Below are positions 35,349-42,338 of a DNA stretch of 64,000 bases, piece after piece. Made by a program: the position numbers and the translations under genes. Each line of letters starts with the position of its first letter. Positions within the stretch are counted from its first letter, which is position 1. This DNA is from Stenotrophomonas maltophilia (GTDB lineage Bacteria; Pseudomonadota; Gammaproteobacteria; Xanthomonadales; Xanthomonadaceae), in the NCBI GenBank assembly GCA_900113425.1, contig FOZF01000001.1, forward strand, positions 290,884 to 354,883, in the 5' to 3' direction. The notes under the pieces were generated by a model, which worked only from the letters and a program-made list of their open reading frames with translations, was not told the origin of the DNA and made no database searches.

Positions 35349-35897
35349 TCACAGCGACGTCATGCGCCTGCAGGCATCGGCATCCAGCAGCGGAGCGATG
35401 CCGCCGCATTGTCGTGCCAGCACCATCACGTCGTGGCGTCGGGCAAACGCGGACAGCAACCCGGCCGCGTCCGCGTCGGCCAGCAACGCGGCCGTGGCCT
35501 GGCGCAGTGCCGGCAACTGCCATCCGTCCATCGCGGTCACCGCACCGGCCACGAACCAGTGCCACAACCGGTGATGGATGACCTGGTCGTGCAGCTGCGG
35601 CAGGCCCGGGATGCCATGCATCGCCATCAGCAGCAGACCGCGGGCCGCCATTGCCGGTGACACGCCGCCCTTCTCCGGCAGCGACAGCGCCTGCTGCAAC
35701 CTCAGCAGCGCAGCCAACGGATGGCCCTGCGGGTCGAAGTCCAGCAGCACGGACTGTTCCTGCCACTGCGGATCGGAGACCACGCAGACCCAGGGCGATC
35801 CATAGCGGTGCACCGTCAATGGACGCCGCTGCGTGGTCTCCAGCAATGCGGACAGGTTGCGTCGCAGGTCGAGCACACCGATGGTCTCGTTGCGCAT
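35349..35897 (-). CDS. Phd-like N-domain protein with helical C-terminus, paralog B
   Basis: 182 residues. The N-terminus (TIGVLDLRRNLSALLETTQR, PLTVHRYGSPWVCVVSDPQW) is a good match to Phd/YefM-type domains and to paralog A; both share the RYG-PW signature. The C-terminal 130 residues are helical with no recognised domain (MAARGLLLMAMHGIPGLPQL; LWHWFVAGAVTAMDGWQLP). It is 53 bp downstream of fecR, in the same direction, and so is likely co-transcribed with the sigma/anti-sigma pair. No partner toxin is visible. Function unknown. Confidence 0.72.
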   Translation of the reverse strand: MRNETIGVLDLRRNLSALLETTQRRPLTVHRYGSPWVCVVSDPQWQEQSVLLDFDPQGHPLAALLRLQQALSLPEKGGVSPAMAARGLLLMAMHGIPGLPQLHDQVIHHRLWHWFVAGAVTAMDGWQLPALRQATAALLADADAAGLLSAFARRHDVMVLARQCGGIAPLLDADACRRMTSL

Positions 35898-35950
35898 TCC
35901 TTGGCTTCTCCTTGCATGCGGCAGCCACGCGACGCGCGCGGCCAGGGGCT

Positions 35951-36946
35951 CTACCCCAGGACGGCGATACCGCCCGGGAAGCGACGCAGGTCCAACGACA
36001 GCGTCAACCGCAGCTGTTCCAGCGCCGCATCCGGGTCATCGATGCGGAAGCGACCGCTGACCGGCGCGCGCGCCTGTGCGCCGTCACCGAGCAGTACCCT
36101 GCCGCGGCGATAGCGATTGATCTCGTCCACCACCTCGCGCAACGGCGCGCGGCGGAACACCAGCATGCCTTCGGCCCAGGCGCTGACCTCGGCGGCCACG
36201 GCTTCGGCCACCACGCCGCTCAGGCGTTCGTCGTAGCGGGTCTGCTGTCCGGCCTGCAGCCGCAGCCGGCCCTGCGGGTGCTCGATGCGGGCGCTGCCGC
36301 GCAGGCACGCCACCCGGACGTGTCCCCCGGTATTGCGCACGTCCAGCCGCGCTGCGCCCTCATCGGCGATCACGCAGCCCGGCCCCGCATACAGTGCGAG
36401 GCGTGAACCCTCGGCGGTCTCGAACGCCGCCTGCCCCTGCACCAGCTCGTAACCCTCGCCGCCCGCGCCCGCCCGGCGCCGCAGACTGCTCTGCGTATCC
36501 AGCTCCAGCGTCAACTGCGGCGTCAGCGCAAGCTGGAGGCGCTCGCCGGTGCCGGTATGGAAGTCGGCTGCCATCGCACTCACCGATGGCCACAGCCCCA
36601 AAGGCGGACGGATTGCCGCCACCACTGCGAGGCTGGCGGGGGCGGCGATGGCCGCCCCCAGGAATGCACGCCGGCTCCATCGCCGTGCAGGGCCAGGTGC
36701 CTGCGGCTGGCGTGCCGCAGCCGGGACCTGCTCACCCGCCACGCGCACCTGCTCCCATTGCCGCCGCGCGCGGGCAAACGCTTCGCGGTGACGCGAATCG
36801 GCGGCGCACCATTGGCGGAACCTGCGTCCGTCGGCTGCCGTGGCCTCGCCCGACGTCAGACGCACCACCCACGCGTGGGCCTGGCGCTCCACGGCGTCGA
36901 GCGTGCGTTGCGGGCGATCATCAGGGTCCATGCGCAGTCCAGCCAT
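35951..36946 (-). CDS. FecR-family anti-sigma / signal-transducing protein
   Basis: 331 residues from ATG 36946; ATG 36931 is an alternative and a TTG at 36979 is unlikely. The N-terminal cytoplasmic DUF4880-type domain (QAHAWVVRLTSGEATAADGR FRQWCAADSRHREAFARAR, about 25-75) binds sigma. One membrane helix follows (RRAFLGAAIAAPASLAVVAA, about 92-113). The periplasmic FecR domain (FHTGTGERLQLALTPQLTLE; LRLQAGQQTRYDE) and its C-terminal STN-contact region (PLREVVDEINRYRRGRVLLG; VSGRFRIDDPDAALEQL) are complete. It controls the ECF sigma factor encoded 54 bp upstream. Partner signal domain: probably the separate STN protein at 37548. Confidence 0.92.
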   Translation of the reverse strand: MAGLRMDPDDRPQRTLDAVERQAHAWVVRLTSGEATAADGRRFRQWCAADSRHREAFARARRQWEQVRVAGEQVPAAARQPQAPGPARRWSRRAFLGAAIAAPASLAVVAAIRPPLGLWPSVSAMAADFHTGTGERLQLALTPQLTLELDTQSSLRRRAGAGGEGYELVQGQAAFETAEGSRLALYAGPGCVIADEGAARLDVRNTGGHVRVACLRGSARIEHPQGRLRLQAGQQTRYDERLSGVVAEAVAAEVSAWAEGMLVFRRAPLREVVDEINRYRRGRVLLGDGAQARAPVSGRFRIDDPDAALEQLRLTLSLDLRRFPGGIAVLG

Positions 36947-37000
36947 GCCCGCACGCTGCGGGGTTCTGCTCGGCGTCAAAGTGTAGACGGACGCCGCCGG

Positions 37001-37531
37001 TCAGAACCGCACCTGCCGGTCCTGACCGCTGCGCTCGGCCAGGTAGTCCTGGGCCGCTTTCAGTTCGCGCTGCACCAGCCGCAGCGACACGTCCAGATGC
37101 TCGGCCACCTCCCGCTGCTGCAGGCCGTCCACCCGGATCGCCAGCAGGATCCGGCGGCGGCGTTCGGGCATGCGCTGCAGCAGGCCGACCATGTCTTCGA
37201 GGGCACGATCAAGCTCCGCGGCCTGTGCCGGACCGGGACCCGGATCAGCCATCTCCATCAGCGCGTCCACTTCTTCCAGGCTGAGCAGGCGATGGTCGGC
37301 GCGCTGCCGATCGATCACGGCGTTCATCGCCATCCGCAGCAGATAGGCCGCCGGGTTCTGCACCGGGTCCAGCCGGTCGCGGCGTGCGCTCAGGCGCATC
37401 CAGGTGTCCTGCAGCGCATCGCCCGCCAGCTCTTCCGAGCCCAGCTTGCGCACCAGCCGGCGCTTGAGTTCATCGTAGGCCCCCAGCAGGTGATCCATCA
37501 GGTCCACCGCCCCGGCCGTTCCGTTGCTCAT
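37001..37531 (-). CDS. ECF (FecI-like) RNA polymerase sigma factor
   Basis: 176 residues from ATG 37531 (AAGGA 8 nt upstream). Sigma-70 region 2 (LLGAYDELKRRLVRKLGS; ALQDTWMRLSARRDRL; NPAAYLLRMAMNAVIDRQRA) and region 4 (MPERRRRILLAIRVDGLQQREVAEHLD split across 110-150, with HTH at SLRLVQRELKAAQDYL). No other domain, as in ECF factors. It lies between the STN protein gene (16 bp gap) and fecR (54 bp gap), the FecI-FecR order, but without a receptor gene. Its likely targets are its own operon and the T2SS/DING/exoprotein series downstream. Confidence 0.93.
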   Translation of the reverse strand: MSNGTAGAVDLMDHLLGAYDELKRRLVRKLGSEELAGDALQDTWMRLSARRDRLDPVQNPAAYLLRMAMNAVIDRQRADHRLLSLEEVDALMEMADPGPGPAQAAELDRALEDMVGLLQRMPERRRRILLAIRVDGLQQREVAEHLDVSLRLVQRELKAAQDYLAERSGQDRQVRF

Positions 37532-37547
37532 GTTCGAATCCTTGAAA

Positions 37548-38228
37548 TCATGGAAGGGGCTGCCGCCGGCCACAGTCGTGGTCGGCACGGGAAGGCTGGA
37601 TCTGCAGCGTCATCGGCTGCGGCAACGCGGCGGCGTCGACGGACGGCGCCAGCCTCCCGACGGCCAGCAGCAGGCGCCGGTCGCGCTCGGCGTCGCCGCT
37701 GCCGACGAGCAGTTCGGCATCGTCTGCATGGCCTTCGGCGGTGATGCGGAAGCGCAGCGTCGCCGCGTAGCGGCCCGGTGCGAGCAGAGGGTCGTCACAG
37801 AACACGGCGCGCAGCCGCTGCTGCAACCCGCCAAAACGACGGCTGCGCTCGGATTCCGGCAGCAGGCCGACAGTACCGGCCGCGCCTGCGGGTCGCGCGC
37901 CCAGCCGAAGCACCACGCGCTGCGCGCCGGTCACCTCGGCTTCGACGCCGGTCTCCTGCAGCAGGGTCTGCAGCGCCTGCAGCGGCGGCAGGCTGGCGTG
38001 CAGCGGGTAACTGCGCCGACCGGCAGCGAGTTCGCCTGCGTACATCACCGACCACCCGCTGCTGACGCTGAAGCGCTCCACTGCCTGTTCCAGCGGCTGC
38101 GCCGGGATATCGTAGGCACGGACGTCGTCCTCGGCCGTGGCGACGAAGGCCAGCAGCAGCCATACAGCGATGGCCACTCTCCATGTTCTGACCGCGTGGC
38201 GTCCATCCAGCCCCCTGACGTTGAACAC
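37548..38228 (-). CDS. Small STN-domain protein with TonB-C-like C-terminus
   Basis: 226 residues from GTG 38228 (GAGGG 5 nt upstream). An N-terminal hydrophobic segment (TWRVAIAVWLLLAFVATAED, about 14-33) is either a signal peptide or an anchor. An STN domain follows (about 38-105: RAYDIPAQPLEQAVERFSVS; SVMYAGELAAGRRSYPLHA; LQALQTLLQETGVEAEVTG). After a linker, LRFRITAEGHADDAELLVGS then a helix and a MTLQIQP strand resemble the TonB C-terminal domain; the same spacing is found in the TonB at 3631. In FecA-type signalling the STN domain is part of a TonB-dependent receptor. Here it is separate and heads the sigma/fecR unit. Confidence 0.82.
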   Translation of the reverse strand: MFNVRGLDGRHAVRTWRVAIAVWLLLAFVATAEDDVRAYDIPAQPLEQAVERFSVSSGWSVMYAGELAAGRRSYPLHASLPPLQALQTLLQETGVEAEVTGAQRVVLRLGARPAGAAGTVGLLPESERSRRFGGLQQRLRAVFCDDPLLAPGRYAATLRFRITAEGHADDAELLVGSGDAERDRRLLLAVGRLAPSVDAAALPQPMTLQIQPSRADHDCGRRQPLP

Positions 38229-38332
38229 ATGACCCTCGGCAGCGACAGCAGCTGTGACGGAGGCAGGCGGCACGACCGGGGGGTCGCCCGCGCGTGACCG
38301 GCAAGCGGGGTCAGACCCTACCGAGGGCAGAT

Positions 38333-38346
38333 GTCATTGCGATGAC
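38333..38346. promoter_or_regulatory. Dyad GTCAT-TGCG-ATGAC upstream of the STN/sigma unit
   Basis: A perfect 5-bp inverted repeat with a 4-bp centre lies about 105 bp upstream of the GTG start of the STN gene, in the only intergenic region that precedes the STN-sigma-fecR series. It may be a regulator site; none is assigned. Confidence 0.35.
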
Positions 38347-38348
38347 CG

Positions 38349-38369
38349 CCGCACCGGGGGCCGGCGCGG
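38349..38369 (-). terminator. Hairpin after lrp
   Basis: On the minus strand CCGCGCCGG-CCC-CCGGTGCGG is a 9-bp stem with one G-U pair, 8 bp past the lrp stop. No U-tract. Probable terminator that separates lrp from the STN/sigma unit. Confidence 0.5.
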
Positions 38370-38376
38370 CACGGCC

Positions 38377-38841
38377 TCAAAGCGGCAGCCGGGTGGTCTG
38401 CTTGATCCGCTGCATCGGGATCTCGGTCTTGGTGTTCTGCACGCCGGCAATCCTGTTCAGATGCTGGATCTGGAACTGGCGATAGGCGTCCAGGTCGGCC
38501 ACGGCCACCCGCAGCAGAAAATCGCAGTCACCCGCCATCAGATGACATTCAAGCACTTCCGGCAAAGACTTGATGCTGTTTATGAAGTGATTGGTGGTGT
38601 CCTCGTCCTGTCCACGCAGCCAGACCCGCACGAACACGGTGAAGCCCCGTCCCACCTTGGTCTCGTTCAGCAGCGCCACGTAGCGGTCGATGTAGCCGCC
38701 CTCCTCCAGCAGCCGGACCCGACGCAGGCAGGCCGAGGGCGAGAGACCGACCTGCCTGGCCAGCTCCAGGTTCTGCAGGCGACCATCGGCCTGCAGCGCC
38801 TCGAGAATCCGGCGATCCAGGTTATCGAGTTGAGATTGCAT
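38377..38841 (-). CDS. Lrp/AsnC-family transcriptional regulator
   Basis: 154 residues. The winged HTH (LDNLDRRILEALQADGRLQN; LARQVGLSPSACLRRVRLLE, about 5-60) is followed by the RAM/AsnC ligand domain (about 65-145: EVLECHLMAGDCDFLLRVAV DLDAYRQF; TKTEIPMQRIKQTTRLPL). The C-terminal VQNTKTEIPMQRIKQTT closely matches BkdR/Lrp-type proteins that sense branched-chain amino acids. It is divergent from azlCD, which encode a branched-chain amino acid exporter, so it likely activates them in response to leucine-type ligands. Confidence 0.92.
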   Translation of the reverse strand: MQSQLDNLDRRILEALQADGRLQNLELARQVGLSPSACLRRVRLLEEGGYIDRYVALLNETKVGRGFTVFVRVWLRGQDEDTTNHFINSIKSLPEVLECHLMAGDCDFLLRVAVADLDAYRQFQIQHLNRIAGVQNTKTEIPMQRIKQTTRLPL

Positions 38842-38883
38842 TGGATTTCACCCTCATGGCCATCTGCCGCATCAGATGCGCAA

Positions 38884-38899
38884 CATTCTCAATTGAATG
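38884..38899. promoter_or_regulatory. Candidate Lrp operator (CATTC-TCAATT-GAATG)
   Basis: An AT-rich inverted repeat with 5-bp arms lies in the 125-bp divergent region between lrp and azlC. Lrp/AsnC sites are AT-rich dyads of about 15 bp, so size, base content and place fit. Confidence 0.5.
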
Positions 38900-38966
38900 G
38901 CATCAACGCAACCCGATTTCGTGGCATCGCCACTAGGATGAAGCACCCCCCACTCGCTTCCGCCCC

Positions 38967-39701
38967 ATGGACGCCCAACCCTGCACCCTCCCGCCTGACG
39001 CCCCCTGCCACGTCACGCCCCGCGCCGAGTTCCTGCGCGGCCTGCGGGCCGCCGTGCCGGTGATGATCGGCTTCGTTCCCTTCGCCCTGGTGCTCGGTGC
39101 ACAGGCTGCACAGAAGGGCCTGTCGGCGCTTGAAGTACCGCTCATGACCGGGCTCAACTTCGCCGGTGGCTCGGAGTTCGCCGCCGTCGAGCTGTGGACG
39201 TCACCTCCGCACATCGCGCTCATCGTAGCGATCACCGCGCTGGTCAACAGCCGCCATCTGTTGATGGGGGCGAGCCTGGCACCGCTGCTGCAGCACCTGC
39301 CACGCCGTCGCACGCTGCCGGCGTTGTTCTTCATGTGCGACGAGAGCTGGGCCATGGGTGTTGCCGACGCGCGGCGGCGCATGCACGGATTCAGCCTCGC
39401 CTACTACTTGGGCACCTCGGCCGGCCTGTATGTGGTCTGGGTGACCTGCACGACGCTGGGGGCGATCGCCGGCCCGCTGCTGGGCGACATCCATGCCTAT
39501 GGATTCGACATGGCGTTTCCTGCGGTGTTCCTGGTGCTGCTGCGTGGCATGTGGCAGGGCCTGCGTGCAGCGCGGCCCTGGCTGGTCAGCCTGCTGGTGG
39601 CCGCCTGCACCTATCTGCTGGTTCCGGGCGCCTGGTACGTCGCCAGCGGTGCGCTGGCCGGGCTGGTGGCCGCCTGGCTGCTGGCGGAGGACGCGGCATG
39701 A
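38967..39701 (+). CDS. azlC: AzlC-family branched-chain amino acid export permease
   Basis: 244 residues with six or more membrane helices. The AzlC signature begins after a short N-terminus (EFLRGLRAAVPVMIGFVPFA; LSALEVPLMTGLNFAGGSEF; ALVNSRHLLMGASLAPLLQH; FFMCDESWAMGVADARRRM). AzlC with AzlD exports branched-chain amino acids and analogues from the cytoplasm. Its stop overlaps the azlD start (ATGA). Divergent from the Lrp-type regulator. The ribosome site before ATG is weak. Confidence 0.92.
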   Translation: MDAQPCTLPPDAPCHVTPRAEFLRGLRAAVPVMIGFVPFALVLGAQAAQKGLSALEVPLMTGLNFAGGSEFAAVELWTSPPHIALIVAITALVNSRHLLMGASLAPLLQHLPRRRTLPALFFMCDESWAMGVADARRRMHGFSLAYYLGTSAGLYVVWVTCTTLGAIAGPLLGDIHAYGFDMAFPAVFLVLLRGMWQGLRAARPWLVSLLVAACTYLLVPGAWYVASGALAGLVAAWLLAEDAA

Positions 39702-39997
39702 TCCACTGGAGCTCGCTGCTCACCATCGTGCTGATGGCAGCCGTTACCTACCTCACCCGCATCATCGGCTTCCTGGCCCTGCGCAACCGCACCCTCGGCA
39801 AGCGTGCGGTGACGGTCATGGAGGCTGCGCCGGGCTGCGTGCTGATCTCGGTGATCGCCCCGGATTTCGTCGCCGACAAGCCCGCCGATCTGGCTGCACT
39901 GGCCATCACCCTGCTGGCCGCCACCCGGCTGTCGATGCTGCCGACCGTGCTGATCGGCGTGGTCTCGGCCGGGCTGCTGCGCCATCTGCTGGGCTGA
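39698..39997 (+). CDS. azlD: AzlD-family small permease subunit
   Basis: 99 residues, nearly all hydrophobic, with 3-4 membrane helices (SLLTIVLMAAVTYLTRIIGF; VMEAAPGCVLISVIAPDFV; LAALAITLLAATRLSMLPTV). The PGCVL segment is the conserved family core. ATG 39698 overlaps the azlC stop. Partner subunit of AzlC; both are needed for export. Confidence 0.92.
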   Translation: MIHWSSLLTIVLMAAVTYLTRIIGFLALRNRTLGKRAVTVMEAAPGCVLISVIAPDFVADKPADLAALAITLLAATRLSMLPTVLIGVVSAGLLRHLLG

Positions 39998-40040
39998 TTT
40001 ACGGCAGGCCGGGCAGGATCCGGCGCTGCCGATCGATCAT

Positions 40041-40057
40041 CGCGCCGAGCGGGCGCG
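40041..40057. terminator. Hairpin between convergent azlD and glgX
   Basis: CGCGCC-GAGCG-GGCGCG is a perfect 6-bp stem in the 66-bp convergent gap. It could act for either transcript. Confidence 0.45.
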
Positions 40058-40063
40058 CTGCAA

Positions 40064-42181
40064 TCAGGCGCTGCTGGCCGCGAGCAGGCACAGGCTGCGC
40101 GGCGGCAGGGTCCAGTCACCGGTGCCGTCCGGCTCCAGCGGCGCCTCGTCGGTCTGCAGCAGTACGCGCCGGAACGACAGCGCCTGATCCGATACGCGGA
40201 ACCGCTGCGGCTGGTCTCCGGCATTCAAGAGCAGGGCTAGGCTGACATGCCGCCCGGGCTCACGCAGGCCGCTGTCGGGGCTTCGACCGTCCAGCACAAT
40301 CAGCAGCGCACGCAGTGCCGGGTCGTGCCAGTCCGCCTCTTCCATGCTGCGGCCGTCCGGATGCCGCCAGTCGATATCGCGCAGGCCCAGCGCTTCATCG
40401 TAATCACCGCGCAGGAACCGGTTCCTGCGCAGCAGGCCATAGCGCCGGCGCAGCGACAGTGCACGCCGCACGAATGCCACCTGCGCCTGCGCCGCCGGCT
40501 GTGAGGCACGCTCCCAGTCGATCCAGCTCAGCGGGTTGTCCTGGCAGTACGCGTTGTTGTTGCCCTGCTGCGAATGGCCGAACTCATCGCCCGCCAGCAG
40601 CATGGGCGTGCCCTGCGACAGCAGCAGCGTGGCCAGCAGGTTGCGCATCTGCCGTGCACGCAACGACAGGATCGCCGGATCATCGGTGTCGCCCTCCACA
40701 CCGTGGTTGCTGGAAAGATTGTGCGAATGGCCATCGCGGTTGTCCTCGCCGTTGGCCTCGTTGTGGCGGTCGTTGTAGCTCACCAGATCGTGCAGGGTGA
40801 ACCCGTCGTGAGCCGTTACCAGGTTGATGCTGGCCGACGGCCGCCTGCCGTGGTGTTCGAACAGGTCGGCCGAGCCGGTGAAACGGGTGGCGAACTCCGG
40901 CAGCTGCCCGCCATCGCCACGCCACAGCGCGCGCACCGTATCGCGGAAGCGGTCGTTCCATTCTGCCCAACCCGGCGGGAACTGGCCCAACTGGTAACCG
41001 CCCGGGCCGATGTCCCAGGGCTCGGCGATCAGCTTCACCTGGCTCAGGATCGGGTCTTGGCGTACCGCATCGAGGAAGCTGCCCGAGGCGTCGAAGCCAT
41101 GGCGCTCACGGCCGAGAATGGTCGCCAGGTCGAAGCGGAAGCCGTCCACCCGCATCTCGGTCACCCAGTAGCGCAGCGAGTCCATCACCATGCGCAGCGC
41201 GCCGGCATTGGTCAGGTCGAACGTGTTGCCGGTGCCGGTATCGTTGATGTAATAGCGGCGATCATCGGCCAGGCGGTAGTAGCTGGCATTGTCGATGCCC
41301 TTGAACGACAGCGTGGGGCCCAGCTCGTTGCCCTCCGCGGTGTGGTTGTAGACCACGTCCAGGATCACTTCGATGCCGGCATTGTGCAGCCGCGCGACCA
41401 TCTGCTTGAACTCGGCCACGGTGCCCATCGACAGGTAGCGCGGCTGCGGCGCGAAGAAGCCGATGGTGTTGTACCCCCAGTAGTTGCGCAGCCCACGCTC
41501 CAGCAGTTGCTGGTCGTCCACGTAGGCGTGCACGGGCAGCAGCTCGATGGCGGTCACACCCAGATGGCTCAGGTGATCGACCACCGCATCATGCCGCAGT
41601 GCAGAGAAGGTGCCGCGCTCGGCCTGCGGGACGTCGGGATGCTGCATGGTCAACCCGCGCACGTGCGCTTCGTAGATCACGGTCCGGTCCCAGGCCGTTG
41701 CCGGTGCACGCTCGATACCCCAGCTGAAGGCTGGATCGATCACGGCGCATCGCGGCATGTAGCTGGCGCTGTCGCGCCGGTCGAAACTGAGGTCGCCATC
41801 GCGATGGCCGAGGGTGTAGCCGAACAGGTGGGGCGCCCACTTCAGTTCGCCGACGATCTGCTTGGCGTAAGGGTCCAGCAACAGCTTGTTGGGGTTGAAG
41901 CGATGCCCTTCCTCCGGTGCATACGGACCGTGCACCCGGTAACCGTAGCGCTGCCCGGGCCTTACATCGGGCAGGTAGCCGTGCCAGATCTCATTGGTGT
42001 ACTCGGGCAGCGCGATGCGTTCTACCTCGCGGTTGCGCACGTCGAACAGGCAGAGTTCGACGCGGGTCGCATGCCGCGAGTACAGCGCGAAGTTCACGCC
42101 CAGCCCGTCCCAGGTCGCCCCCAGCGGGAACGGCCGGCCTTCGCGCACGCGCGAGGTCTGTGCCCACTTACGGCTCGCCAT
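40064..42181 (-). CDS. glgX: Glycogen debranching enzyme GlgX
   Basis: 705 residues from ATG 42181 (GAGGAGGG upstream). N-terminal CBM48-type domain (GRPFPLGATWDGLGVNFALY; VELCLFDV). GH13 barrel: DVVYNHTAEG (region I), EMRVDGFRFDLATILGR (region II with the nucleophile Asp), KLIAEPWDIGPGGYQLG (acid Glu), and NLVTAHDGFTLHDLVSYN. It removes alpha-1,6 branches left by glycogen phosphorylase. Last gene of the glycogen/trehalose operon; its start overlaps the DUF2934 gene by 14 bp. Length is normal for the family. Confidence 0.95.
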   Translation of the reverse strand: MASRKWAQTSRVREGRPFPLGATWDGLGVNFALYSRHATRVELCLFDVRNREVERIALPEYTNEIWHGYLPDVRPGQRYGYRVHGPYAPEEGHRFNPNKLLLDPYAKQIVGELKWAPHLFGYTLGHRDGDLSFDRRDSASYMPRCAVIDPAFSWGIERAPATAWDRTVIYEAHVRGLTMQHPDVPQAERGTFSALRHDAVVDHLSHLGVTAIELLPVHAYVDDQQLLERGLRNYWGYNTIGFFAPQPRYLSMGTVAEFKQMVARLHNAGIEVILDVVYNHTAEGNELGPTLSFKGIDNASYYRLADDRRYYINDTGTGNTFDLTNAGALRMVMDSLRYWVTEMRVDGFRFDLATILGRERHGFDASGSFLDAVRQDPILSQVKLIAEPWDIGPGGYQLGQFPPGWAEWNDRFRDTVRALWRGDGGQLPEFATRFTGSADLFEHHGRRPSASINLVTAHDGFTLHDLVSYNDRHNEANGEDNRDGHSHNLSSNHGVEGDTDDPAILSLRARQMRNLLATLLLSQGTPMLLAGDEFGHSQQGNNNAYCQDNPLSWIDWERASQPAAQAQVAFVRRALSLRRRYGLLRRNRFLRGDYDEALGLRDIDWRHPDGRSMEEADWHDPALRALLIVLDGRSPDSGLREPGRHVSLALLLNAGDQPQRFRVSDQALSFRRVLLQTDEAPLEPDGTGDWTLPPRSLCLLAASSA

Positions 42182-42338
42182 CGCTGCCCTCCTCGTCGCG
42201 CGCCGCGGCAATCTCCGCCTCCACCAGCCGCTCGGCCATGTGCCAGTGCCGCTGCTGCTGGTCGTCCGGGCGCCCTTCCGCTTCCCATATCTGGTGGGCC
42301 AATGCCTCAATCCGCTGCCGTCGTTCCCTGCTGTCCAT
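42168..42338 (-). CDS. DUF2934-family small protein
   Basis: 56 residues from ATG 42338 (GGTAGGG just upstream). The sequence RIEALAHQIWEAEGRPDDQQQRHWHMAERLVEAE contains the DUF2934 pattern (I..LAH.IWE.EGRPDG.....W..AE..L). The gene overlaps the 3' end of treY by 32 bp and the 5' end of glgX by 14 bp, so all three are translationally coupled. DUF2934 proteins often occur next to glycogen and trehalose genes; their role is unknown, and a regulatory or adaptor role is only a guess. Confidence 0.85.
   Translation of the reverse strand: MDSRERRQRIEALAHQIWEAEGRPDDQQQRHWHMAERLVEAEIAAARDEEGSDGEP

Noticed and set aside
34645..35897. Type II toxin-antitoxin modules
   Set aside because: The N-domains look like Phd/YefM antitoxins, but both genes have long C-domains and no adjacent toxin-like gene in either orientation.
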